The notes under the pieces were generated by a model. That model saw only the letters and a list, made by a program, of their open reading frames with translations, did no database searches and had not been told where the DNA came from. A stretch of DNA of 64,000 bases from Patescibacterium sp964540895 (lineage in GTDB: Bacteria; Patescibacteriota; Patescibacteriia; Patescibacteriales; Patescibacteriaceae), in contig CAZIOP010000001.1 of assembly GCA_964540895.1 (NCBI GenBank), positions 310,001-374,000 on the forward strand, written 5' to 3'. Made by a program: the position numbers and the translations under genes. Below are positions 7,646-14,474 of this stretch, in pieces (the first letter of the stretch is position 1; every line of letters begins with the position of its first letter).

Positions 7646-7683
7646 ATACCTGAAGCTATGTAATATAAGTTTCAGGTATTTTT
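7646..7683 (+). terminator. Rho-independent terminator after the 6116-7622 pair
   Basis: A perfect 9-base stem, ATACCTGAA (7646-7654) with TTCAGGTAT (7671-7679), a 16-base loop, then a run of T. Confidence 0.75.
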
Positions 7684-8092
7684 AAAAGTATATATAAAGA
7701 TAATAGTATGTCGTATAAGTTATATTGTGCGACTCTATATAAACCATAAAACCCTTATATATCTGCACTCCCCTTAAGTATTTTATTTAAAATATTAATA
7801 TATATTATATTCTACTTCTTAGTACTCTGGTAAGTACGATAGAAAAATATTCAAAATAAATTTTTAATAAAACATTACTTTGTCTGTACATAGCCTTAAA
7901 ATGACTCTCCCCTACCAATCAGGCAAAATTCTGTGCTATTATGGCTTTATCAACACTTGTTCTTTCATATACATAACTAACTGATCTCCCCTATAATCTC
8001 TTTATACATTGCCTCCCAGGCATCTTTAAGAGTGTGGCTATTGGGAATGCCTTTAAGCTCTTAAATCAAAGAGTTATAGAAGATCGCATTAT
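7684..8092. other. Non-coding stretch between two accessory transcripts
   Basis: No gene with a start codon is convincing in these 400 bases, and base composition is extremely AT-rich up to about 7900. On the minus strand, 7977-8060 is open for 27 codons ending in TAG. It reads like real protein (I-P-N-S-H-T-L-K-D-A-W-E-A-M-Y-K-E-I-I-G) but has no start codon and is preceded by an in-frame stop, so it may be the tail of a decayed gene. No repeat, tRNA or known RNA motif was seen. Confidence 0.4.
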
Positions 8093-8129
8093 AAAAGCCC
8101 GTCATCAGATGTATTTGACGGGCTTAATT
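8093..8129 (-). terminator. Terminator of the 8147 gene (bidirectional)
   Basis: GCCCGTCA (8097-8104) and TGACGGGC (8116-8123) form a perfect 8-base stem with AA/TT extension. T-rich tails are present on both sides. It lies 18 bases after the stop of the minus-strand gene. Confidence 0.75.
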
Positions 8130-8146
8130 TTATTTTGAATCTTATT

Positions 8147-8563
8147 TTAGTCAATTCTTTTTAATCGGGGATTATTGAACGCTTCACTTATCGCTGGTAA
8201 TAGAGAGGGTGTAGCGCCATGATATTGTATGTTTTTCTCTGTGTCACTTATTACACAATGAATATAATTATCTTTAGCGGAAGCTATAATACTTTTGGTA
8301 TTAAGCCATATGTTAAGTGGTTCATTCGACTGTTCGGAATAGTAACTTCCTAAAACAACCTGTTTTTTTGTTGGATTTGCTATATGGGCATTGCAATAGC
8401 AAATTGCCTGAAGGACGCATAGATCTATTCCTAATCCTATTTCTACCCCATCTTTATTTGTAACTATTACAATTCGTGGAATATTTTGACTAGTAAAAAT
8501 CGAAGTTAACGTTCCTCCTTTATACAAGGCTTCGTCCAAGATATTTAATTGAAATGATAACAA
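8147..8563 (-). CDS. Hypothetical 138-residue protein with TTG start
   Basis: No family recognised. The product looks like a compact cytoplasmic alpha/beta domain: P-R-I-V-I-V-T-N-K-D-G-V-E-I-G-L-G-I-D resembles a beta hairpin, then C-V-L-Q-A-I-C-Y-C-N-A-H supplies three Cys and a His that could bind metal (inference). The start is TTG at 8563, fixed by a perfect AGGAGG seven bases upstream; no ATG is available nearby in frame. A TTGACA-17-TATATT promoter and a strong terminator make it a single-gene transcript. Strong SD plus near-consensus promoter sets it apart from the core genes around it and suggests later arrival. Confidence 0.7.
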   Translation of the reverse strand: MLSFQLNILDEALYKGGTLTSIFTSQNIPRIVIVTNKDGVEIGLGIDLCVLQAICYCNAHIANPTKKQVVLGSYYSEQSNEPLNIWLNTKSIIASAKDNYIHCVISDTEKNIQYHGATPSLLPAISEAFNNPRLKRID

Positions 8564-8570
8564 GTGTATT

Positions 8571-8576
8571 CCTCCT
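8571..8576 (-). promoter_or_regulatory. Shine-Dalgarno site that fixes a TTG start
   Basis: AGGAGG on the minus strand, seven bases before the TTG at 8563. Most genes in this window have no such site. Confidence 0.8.
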
Positions 8577-8611
8577 ATGATATTTAATATTTTTTAAAAT
8601 TTATTTCCTAC

Positions 8612-8640
8612 AATATAATACAAAAACTAGTATTTGTCAA
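8612..8640 (-). promoter_or_regulatory. Sigma-70 type promoter for the 8147 gene
   Basis: TTGACA (8635-8640), 17-base spacer, TATATT (8612-8617) on the minus strand; leader of about 45 bases. Confidence 0.75.
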
Positions 8641-8664
8641 TAATTAATTATAATTAGGTAATTT

Positions 8665-8673
8665 TGCTATACT
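8665..8673 (+). promoter_or_regulatory. Extended -10 promoter for msrB (leaderless type)
   Basis: TGcTATACT followed by exactly six bases and the ATG at 8680, so transcription should start on the A of the start codon. Confidence 0.7.
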
Positions 8674-8679
8674 ATACAT

Positions 8680-9141
8680 ATGAAATTTACTTACCTACTA
8701 ATAATAGTGCTTATCGGTCTAGGTGGGTTTTACTATTATAAAAAATATATGACCTCAGGTTCTAATATTACTCAAGATGGCTTAACCAAAGAGCAAGATT
8801 ATATTGTAAACAAAAAAGGTACCGAAGTCCCCTTTTCTAGTCCGCTATATCATGAGAAAAGACCTGGAACATATTTATCTGCCGACACTAAAGAACCTGT
8901 TTTTCGTTCAGAGCAGAAGTATGAATCAGGCACGGGCTGGCCTAGTTTCTGGGCACCGGTAACACCAGAGGCTATACAAACTAAAACTGACGGTAGTCTA
9001 GGGATGGAGCGGACTGAAGTTCTTTCTTCAGCTGGGGGTCATTTAGGGCATGTTTTTCCTGATGGCCCAAAACCAACTGGCTTACGATATTGTATTAACG
9101 GTGACGCTTTAATTTTTGTACCTGATGAAGAGAAAAAATGA
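8680..9141 (+). CDS. msrB: Peptide-methionine (R)-S-oxide reductase, membrane-anchored
   Basis: MsrB repairs oxidised methionine (R-sulfoxide) in proteins. After an N-terminal anchor (about 4-21) the domain shows P-G-T-Y-L-S-A, F-R-S-E-Q-K-Y-E-S-G-T-G-W-P-S-F, G-H-L-G-H-V-F-P-D-G-P and G-L-R-Y-C-I-N-G, where the Cys is the catalytic residue. The family's common recycling cysteine (G-C-G-W-P-S-F) is threonine here, and the two CxxC zinc pairs found in many MsrBs are missing, so this is the metal-free type and must be recycled differently. The anchor places it outside the membrane. The gene is single and appears leaderless. Confidence 0.93.
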   Translation: MKFTYLLIIVLIGLGGFYYYKKYMTSGSNITQDGLTKEQDYIVNKKGTEVPFSSPLYHEKRPGTYLSADTKEPVFRSEQKYESGTGWPSFWAPVTPEAIQTKTDGSLGMERTEVLSSAGGHLGHVFPDGPKPTGLRYCINGDALIFVPDEEKK

Positions 9142-9169
9142 GAGATCTAATTTAAATTATTTTCGAAGT

Positions 9170-9204
9170 TTTTAAAACAACCTTTCGGTCGTTTTAAAAT
9201 TATT
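9170..9204. terminator. AT-rich bidirectional terminator between msrB and the DUF305 gene
   Basis: TTTTAAAAC (9170-9178) and GTTTTAAAA (9191-9199) form a 9-base stem, extended by a CC/GG pair in the loop. It serves the convergent genes on both sides. Confidence 0.55.
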
Positions 9205-9216
9205 ATGTAGTTTTAT

Positions 9217-9744
9217 TTATTTTACCCAACCCTTCATTTGTTCAATTTCAGCTGACTGTGAGTCAATAATATTCTGGGCAAGTTTTCTAATATCTTCATT
9301 AGTTGATTTCTCTAAAGCCATTTTTGCCATCTCAACTCCACCTTCATGGTGGATAATCATTTGAATTAAGAACTCACGATCAAATTCTTCGCCTGTCTTA
9401 TCTTTTAGTGCCAAGAGCATTGGGTCACCCATCATGTCCCCCATTGAGTTAGCTGACATGGAGTGACTAATAGTACTAGCAGAGCAAAAACGATTTTGAT
9501 TTGTTTCTTTTAAAATTAAATTGTTATACGCATTATGACGTGAACCTTTTATTAAGCCACAGCAGAAGCCAATCCAGATTAGTAAAAAGGCGCAGAACAA
9601 TACAGTCAGAGATTTAAATAACCAACACATCCAGCAATGAGCTAGACTAGCATTATGTGAACAAAAAATGTTTGATGTAACTACAGGGGTTGCAGTAGTA
9701 GTTGATTTTGTTTTTGAAGATGAGACTTTTTTTATTTTTGCCAT
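9217..9744 (-). CDS. DUF305-family protein with Cys/His-rich membrane segment
   Basis: The 175-residue protein has a Lys/Thr-rich cytoplasmic start, a segment C-S-H-N-A-S-L-A-H-C-W-M-C (about 28-40), a membrane span (about 45-65), and a C-terminal DUF305 domain: D-R-E-F-L-I-Q-M-I-I-H-H-E-G-G-V-E-M-A-K-M-A. DUF305 is a four-helix ferritin-like fold often found with copper or oxidative-stress genes; the His/Met residues suggest metal binding outside the membrane. The Cys/His cluster just before the span could be a second metal site (inference). It overlaps the upstream gene by 13 bases, implying translational coupling. MsrB lies next door on the opposite strand. Confidence 0.82.
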   Translation of the reverse strand: MAKIKKVSSSKTKSTTTATPVVTSNIFCSHNASLAHCWMCWLFKSLTVLFCAFLLIWIGFCCGLIKGSRHNAYNNLILKETNQNRFCSASTISHSMSANSMGDMMGDPMLLALKDKTGEEFDREFLIQMIIHHEGGVEMAKMALEKSTNEDIRKLAQNIIDSQSAEIEQMKGWVK

Positions 9745-10238
9745 AGAGATTGTTTTAGAGAAATTATTTGTTTAGTAACTGTATTATACCAGAATTGAAA
9801 AAATGTACCAAGCTCTCTTGTGTCTCTTTGTTCTAGTTCAGTAATTCTTTTTAAATAGTCAGAATATATTTTTATTTCTTTGCCAGGTTCAAATGTCACA
9901 GGTTTTTTTGTTTCTGTGTCATAAATTAAATAACTGTTGTATGTAGTAGCATCTGGTAAACTAGGATCAATAATTAGATAGGTAAATAAACAACGGTTCA
10001 AATAGGGACTAAAAAAAGTTTTTGGGTCAGTTGCGCGTACCCCCTTGCTTTGGATCTCAGCTACATGATCCATGGCTCGAGGTTGAAGCTCATTACAAAT
10101 TTGTTTTGATTCAGTAATCTCCTCGTCAGTTATAGATTGACGAGTTCTAAGTGTTTGATACTCACGGTAGTTGATTAGACCGTCAACAACTAAAATAACA
10201 AACAAAATAAGGAGAAGGTAAAATAATTTTTTTATCAT
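9732..10238 (-). CDS. Hypothetical membrane-anchored 168-residue protein
   Basis: One N-terminal span (about 4-22) is followed by an extracytoplasmic domain of about 140 residues with no motif I can name. Two Cys (in I-C-N-E-L and N-R-C-L-F) could form a disulfide. It shares 13 bases with the DUF305 gene that follows on the same strand, so the two are co-translated and may work together. A TATACT box ends eight bases before the ATG, giving an almost leaderless transcript. Confidence 0.7.
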   Translation of the reverse strand: MIKKLFYLLLILFVILVVDGLINYREYQTLRTRQSITDEEITESKQICNELQPRAMDHVAEIQSKGVRATDPKTFFSPYLNRCLFTYLIIDPSLPDATTYNSYLIYDTETKKPVTFEPGKEIKIYSDYLKRITELEQRDTRELGTFFQFWYNTVTKQIISLKQSLWQK

Positions 10239-10268
10239 ATGTATATAGTATAAAAAATTATTGAAAAA

Positions 10269-10297
10269 AAGACAATTAAACTACTATCTGCTATAAT
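10269..10297 (+). promoter_or_regulatory. Promoter for the 67-residue protein gene
   Basis: AAGACA (10269-10274), 17-base spacer ending in TGc, then TATAAT (10292-10297), a consensus extended -10. The leader is about 16 bases. Confidence 0.6.
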
Positions 10298-10319
10298 TAG
10301 GTTTATTAATTAAACACAT

Positions 10320-10523
10320 ATGGGAAAAAGCAAAATAGGTAATATTATTAAAGTTGTAGGAGTTTTAACTTTTGTTGGCACACTCGTAGCTAAGATTATG
10401 CCAATGATAAAGGATGAGAATCCTAAGATTAAGAAGAAGATTAGCCATATTGGTGATTTACTCTCTGAATTAAAAGATGAAATCGTTGAAGTTGGGGCCG
10501 AGATTCAAAAAAAGCGTAAGTAA
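10320..10523 (+). CDS. Small 67-residue membrane-associated protein
   Basis: The product has a basic start, a hydrophobic segment of about 20 residues (I-I-K-V-V-G-V-L-T-F-V-G-T-L-V-A-K-I-M) and a charged, Lys-rich helical tail. It resembles short single-span proteins of the YtxH kind in layout, but the similarity is only in composition. A consensus -10 box upstream and a strong terminator directly after the stop support a genuine single-gene transcript. Function unknown. Confidence 0.65.
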   Translation: MGKSKIGNIIKVVGVLTFVGTLVAKIMPMIKDENPKIKKKISHIGDLLSELKDEIVEVGAEIQKKRK

Positions 10524-10535
10524 AGATGCTCTATG

Positions 10536-10568
10536 AAAATAACCAGTAATGATACTGGTTATTTTTTT
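10536..10568. terminator. Bidirectional terminator
   Basis: AATAACCAGTA (10538-10548) and TACTGGTTATT (10553-10563) form an 11-base perfect stem with an ATGA loop and a T run on both strands. It ends both the small-protein gene and the convergent C39-like gene, whose last codons it overlaps. Confidence 0.85.
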
Positions 10569-11359
10569 ACAACAATCATTCCTTTGAGGTTTTCATCAGC
10601 TGGCTCATGATGGCCAGTAGGATAGACTAGAATAGCTTCAATAATAGTTGCCTCACTATAACGGTAGTTCTCTCCCCTTTTTGTACCAGGGTCATTAGTA
10701 ATAAATTCTTTTGTACCAGGGTCATATCCACGAATTAATAACATATGTCTCTCTGGGCCAGGAGCAGTAAAATAAGGGTTATGAAGTTTCTGGCCGTTCA
10801 TTGGTACTAATACTACTCCCCCGTTACGTAGGACGGTAATAATACTATTGGGTGTTATATTCATTTCTATACTGACATTATTATATTTAAAATAATCATT
10901 GAAAATCCATTTTTTTATATCTTCCAAAGTAATATCACGGAACTCACCATAGATTGCTTGTTCATAGTCAGATAGGGCAAGAATTTCTGTTTCAGCTTGT
11001 TTTGCTGTAATTGTTTTATTACGCACCCAAAGCATGGCCATTAAGGCAGAAGTTTCTTCACAGCCGTCCTGTTGACGCTCATCATCCCAATTTCCTTTTG
11101 GAGCTTGGGACGTAAAAGGAACATCATGATTAATAAATGATAGAGTCTCCGTGTTATGTGAGCTTGGAATAACAGTCGGTGTTACAATTGGTAATTGCTC
11201 TTCTTTTTTTCTATTATCACTATTGTCAGTGAGTACATTATCAGAATTCCAATTAATTGGCTCTGCTGTATGATGACTTTCGAAGTAAACAAAGCCCAAG
11301 AATAAGCTAATAATGCAAAATGCACTAATAAAACTGTAACGCACTAAGGGACGAAGCAT
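10559..11359 (-). CDS. C39-like papain-fold peptidase, membrane-anchored
   Basis: The 266-residue protein has an N-terminal anchor (about 9-25), a Pro/Thr linker and a peptidase C39-like (C39_2) domain. Catalytic landmarks are D-V-P-F-T-S-Q-A-P-K-G-N-W-D-D followed by Q-Q-D-G-C-E-E-T-S with the nucleophile at Cys100, and the histidine in G-P-E-R-H-M-L-L-I-R-G-Y-D. N-D-P-G-T-K-R-G supplies the probable third residue. Members cleave peptides or act on exported proteins outside the membrane; no substrate is evident. It starts nine bases after the antiporter gene ends, so the two form an operon. Confidence 0.85.
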   Translation of the reverse strand: MLRPLVRYSFISAFCIISLFLGFVYFESHHTAEPINWNSDNVLTDNSDNRKKEEQLPIVTPTVIPSSHNTETLSFINHDVPFTSQAPKGNWDDERQQDGCEETSALMAMLWVRNKTITAKQAETEILALSDYEQAIYGEFRDITLEDIKKWIFNDYFKYNNVSIEMNITPNSIITVLRNGGVVLVPMNGQKLHNPYFTAPGPERHMLLIRGYDPGTKEFITNDPGTKRGENYRYSEATIIEAILVYPTGHHEPADENLKGMIVVKK

Positions 11360-11368
11360 ATTGAGTAA

Positions 11369-13117
11369 TTAAATAGTTTTGCCAATGGTTAGATGATCTG
11401 GATGCTCATGTCCTAATGAAAGTTTGGAGTGAAGATAGTTAACATGCTTAGTCTTTAAGGTCGCAAAACGCCGACGATCAACACCCATTTTGACAATAAT
11501 GTCTGCTGCATATTGACCTCCGAGAAAGTGAGGCAAAATTACGTAGTCAACTCCAATATCATACAGTAATAGCGCATCGTTAATAGTATGAGCAACCATC
11601 ATCATAATGGCTTTGTTGTTTTGTTTTCGAATAGTCTCAACAATCAGGGTATTAATAGCTAGATTAGGAATAGTTGAAATAAGTAACTCTAATTTACTGC
11701 CATCGAGTGTTTCCAAAAAGCCAATATCACCAGCATCACCATATTCGGCTGGAATACCTGTTGTCTCAAGTTCATTAATGGTATCGGGATTAAAATCAAC
11801 AACTAAGAATTTTTTTCCTTCATTACTAAATGTTTCAACAAAGTCATAACCAATTCGATTACAGCCAAACAAGATAATGGGAAATCTTTGGCGATGATAG
11901 GGGCGCTCTGTTGGTTGTTTATTTTCAAAAATAGATAGTGCAGACGCGAGTAGTTCATATATAGTGTCGGCATGCAAGATAAGATAACTTGAAATAAAAA
12001 TTGTGATTAAAGCAATCAACGTAATCAAAGACAGTATCTCAGGTCGTAGGTGACCCAAATTAACTCCGAGGGTTACTAGAATTAAAGAAAATTCACTAAT
12101 TTGTGTTACGGTTAGGGCTGTTTTAAAGCTAGTCTTTTTTCGATAGCCAGCCGATTTCATAATCATCATTAATATAATTGGATTAACAATAATAATTAAC
12201 AGTGAAAAAATAATGGCTTTAGGAAATAGTGCTACGATGTCCCCTACTGCCATCTGAGCACCAAGCATAATAAAAAATAGAACAATAAAAAAATCACGCA
12301 GTGGAGCAAGTCTAGCGCTAATTTCATGACGAGCTGGTAACGTAGCTAAGGTAACACCAGCAATTAAGGCCCCCGTTTCTAGTGAAAAACCAGCAATCTT
12401 AAAAAGTGAGGCGATAATGAACCCCCAACTGATTGAAAATAAAAATAATAGTTCTGAAGAATGAGATAGGAAATTATTCAACGGACGTAATAATTTGTGA
12501 GCAATTAACCAAATAAGCAGAGTCATTACCGCGCCTTTCAAAAACATAGTTACAACTGACCAGGAAGACACATCTGGACTAGAAATAATTGGAATGGAAA
12601 ACAATAGTATAAGAGCAATAAAATCCTGTATTAACAAGAACCCAGTGGCTAGTTTAGCGTGTAGGGTTTCTAGCTCATTTTTGTCAGATAATAACTTGAG
12701 AATAATAATTGTACTTGAAAATGCTAAGGCTAATCCAATATACCAGGAGGTGGTGGTTGAATAGCCAAAAAATTGAGCCACAAGAAAGCCCGCTAAGCTA
12801 GTTCCAACAACTTGCCCAATAGCAGTAAATAAAGAAATCTTACCAAATTGTTTCACTAGTCGCGGACTTAGATTAAGACCAACAGTAAATAACAAAATAG
12901 CTATACCAATTTCACTAAATAGTTGAAAAAGCTCTTCTGAATGAAGGTAGTCTAGAAAGAATGGACCAACAATTAAGCCAGTTAAAATATGACTGACAAT
13001 TAGTGGCTGTTTGAGCAAACGCATAATAATTGCTACTAAGGCGCCAATAGCAATTATTAATGACAACTCTAAAAATAAAGATGATTCAATACCTGGAAAA
13101 ATAGAGAGAAGATTCAT
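11369..13117 (-). CDS. CPA2-family cation/proton antiporter with TrkA-N (RCK) domain
   Basis: About 390 residues with roughly twelve membrane spans form a Na+/H+ exchanger domain of the KefB/CPA2 type: L-T-G-L-I-V-G-P-F-F-L, G-I-A-I-L-L-F-T-V-G-L-N-L-S, A-F-S-S-T-I-I-I-L-K-L-L-S and E-T-G-A-L-I-A-G. The last 170 residues begin R-F-P-I-I-L-F-G-C-N-R-I-G-Y-D-F-V, a Rossmann nucleotide-binding domain with G-D-A-G-D further on. The protein should exchange K+ or Na+ for protons under nucleotide control. A TGaTATACT box six bases before the ATG predicts a leaderless transcript. Ion specificity cannot be read from the sequence. Confidence 0.9.
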   Translation of the reverse strand: MNLLSIFPGIESSLFLELSLIIAIGALVAIIMRLLKQPLIVSHILTGLIVGPFFLDYLHSEELFQLFSEIGIAILLFTVGLNLSPRLVKQFGKISLFTAIGQVVGTSLAGFLVAQFFGYSTTTSWYIGLALAFSSTIIILKLLSDKNELETLHAKLATGFLLIQDFIALILLFSIPIISSPDVSSWSVVTMFLKGAVMTLLIWLIAHKLLRPLNNFLSHSSELLFLFSISWGFIIASLFKIAGFSLETGALIAGVTLATLPARHEISARLAPLRDFFIVLFFIMLGAQMAVGDIVALFPKAIIFSLLIIIVNPIILMMIMKSAGYRKKTSFKTALTVTQISEFSLILVTLGVNLGHLRPEILSLITLIALITIFISSYLILHADTIYELLASALSIFENKQPTERPYHRQRFPIILFGCNRIGYDFVETFSNEGKKFLVVDFNPDTINELETTGIPAEYGDAGDIGFLETLDGSKLELLISTIPNLAINTLIVETIRKQNNKAIMMMVAHTINDALLLYDIGVDYVILPHFLGGQYAADIIVKMGVDRRRFATLKTKHVNYLHSKLSLGHEHPDHLTIGKTI

Positions 13118-13123
13118 TCTTAT

Positions 13124-13132
13124 AGTATATCA
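13124..13132 (-). promoter_or_regulatory. Extended -10 promoter for the antiporter gene (leaderless type)
   Basis: TGaTATACT on the minus strand with exactly six bases before the ATG at 13117. Confidence 0.65.
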
Positions 13133-13171
13133 ATATTTTTAATGAAGCAGAAGAGAAAAATTAGATAAAAT

Positions 13172-13205
13172 AAAAAACTTCCAGACTAACGTCGGAAGTT
13201 TTTTA
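13172..13205 (-). terminator. Terminator of the M23 peptidase gene
   Basis: AAAACTTCC (13174-13182) and GGAAGTTTT (13194-13202) pair around an 11-base loop, with a run of T on the minus strand. It can also act on the plus strand. Confidence 0.75.
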
Positions 13206-13215
13206 TAGTTAGTGG

Positions 13216-14442
13216 TTACGGTAAGTAGGCAGTGGGATCAACTGGGATTCCGTTTAACCGAACTTCTAAATGTAAGTGAGGTCCAGTTGTTAAAGGCCCC
13301 GCTCCTGGTGTACCAGGCATGGCGCCTGATAGTCCAATAATTTGTCCTTGAGTAACATACTCATCTTCTTTTACATATATTTTTGAGACGTGGCCATAAA
13401 CGGTAGAAAGACCATCGGCGTGTAATAACATAATATAACTGTACCCTAATCCCCCGTCTTTAGCTCGACCAACATAGCCTGAGGCAGCAGCATGAATAGG
13501 CGTGCCTTGCGGTGAACGGATATCAACAGCTGGGTGTTCAAAAATTCTTCTAAAGGGATATGTTGGGTCATGAAAGTAGGCTGTAATAGCTCGTGAAGAA
13601 ACTGGCCAAATAAAGCCATTATACGTTAATTTGATATTATCTTTGCCTAGTTGATTAATTCTCTCACGTAGAGTTTTCTCTAAATTCAACACATCAGCTG
13701 AGGCAGCGGCCTGCTCCTGACGAACTTCTGCTAAGCGAGTTTGGTACTCAGCCTCTGAACTTTTAGTTTGATCAATTAAAAAAGCCTTGGAGTCTTTTTC
13801 ACTGGCCAAAACTACTTGACGTTCTTCTAAGTCATTTTTTAATTCTTTTAGTTTTTCACTGTTAGCTGCAAGTTTGGCTTGATTTTCTTCAAGACGATCT
13901 TTGGTAATCCTGAGTGTAGAGAGATTATCGCTTATCTTTGAGTTAATATCTTCTAAGTAGCGAACTTGATTGATGTAGTCAGTGAGGTAGTTGTTTAATA
14001 GCAGAATCTCTAATTGAGATTTACCATCTTCGTGGCTAAGTAAGTTAAGTGCTGAGCCTAAGTGATCTTTATTATCAGAAATTTTTTCATCTTGATCACT
14101 AATCTCTAGTGTTACTTTCTGAATTTCTAAATTAGTTGTTTCAATATCAACTTTGACCTGACTTAAGCCTAATTCTGTTTCAGCGGCTTTGGCTTGAACC
14201 AGAGCTAATTGATTTTCTAAACTAGCTCGTTGATTTTGTTTTTCTTCAATCTCTTTTCGGTATTTTTCTTGTTGTTTTTTTATATTTTCTAATTCTGTTC
14301 GGCGCTGCTTAATTGAATTATTAAGCTCATCAATTTCTGGATTGTTTGAGGTAATAGTAGCTCCCCAAGCATAGTGGATACCAAGTATGAACAAACAACC
14401 TAAAAAGGAAGTCAAAAGTATTTTGGCTATTTTAGTAGTCAT
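13216..14442 (-). CDS. M23-family murein endopeptidase with coiled coil (EnvC-like)
   Basis: After a signal peptide (about 8-26) come about 230 residues of heptad-rich coiled coil and a C-terminal LytM/M23 domain. Zinc and catalytic residues are visible in E-H-P-A-V-D-I-R-S-P-Q-G-T-P-I-H-A, the H of Y-G-H-V-S-K, and G-P-H-L-H-L-E-V-R. EnvC-type proteins cut or regulate cutting of septal peptidoglycan. With both zinc His and the H-x-H motif present, this copy should be an active endopeptidase. Length, 408 residues, is typical. It lies 32 bases after gltX on the same strand, probably with its own promoter (TATAAT 19 bases before the ATG). Confidence 0.9.
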   Translation of the reverse strand: MTTKIAKILLTSFLGCLFILGIHYAWGATITSNNPEIDELNNSIKQRRTELENIKKQQEKYRKEIEEKQNQRASLENQLALVQAKAAETELGLSQVKVDIETTNLEIQKVTLEISDQDEKISDNKDHLGSALNLLSHEDGKSQLEILLLNNYLTDYINQVRYLEDINSKISDNLSTLRITKDRLEENQAKLAANSEKLKELKNDLEERQVVLASEKDSKAFLIDQTKSSEAEYQTRLAEVRQEQAAASADVLNLEKTLRERINQLGKDNIKLTYNGFIWPVSSRAITAYFHDPTYPFRRIFEHPAVDIRSPQGTPIHAAASGYVGRAKDGGLGYSYIMLLHADGLSTVYGHVSKIYVKEDEYVTQGQIIGLSGAMPGTPGAGPLTTGPHLHLEVRLNGIPVDPTAYLP

Positions 14443-14474
14443 GGGGTTTATATTCCTCTTAATTATACAATTTC

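Noticed and set aside
6116..9141. TGA recoding (code 25) suggested by candidate-phyla affinity
   Set aside because: TGA ends genes at sensible places (for example 7039 and 9141) and no long in-frame TGA read-through is needed anywhere.
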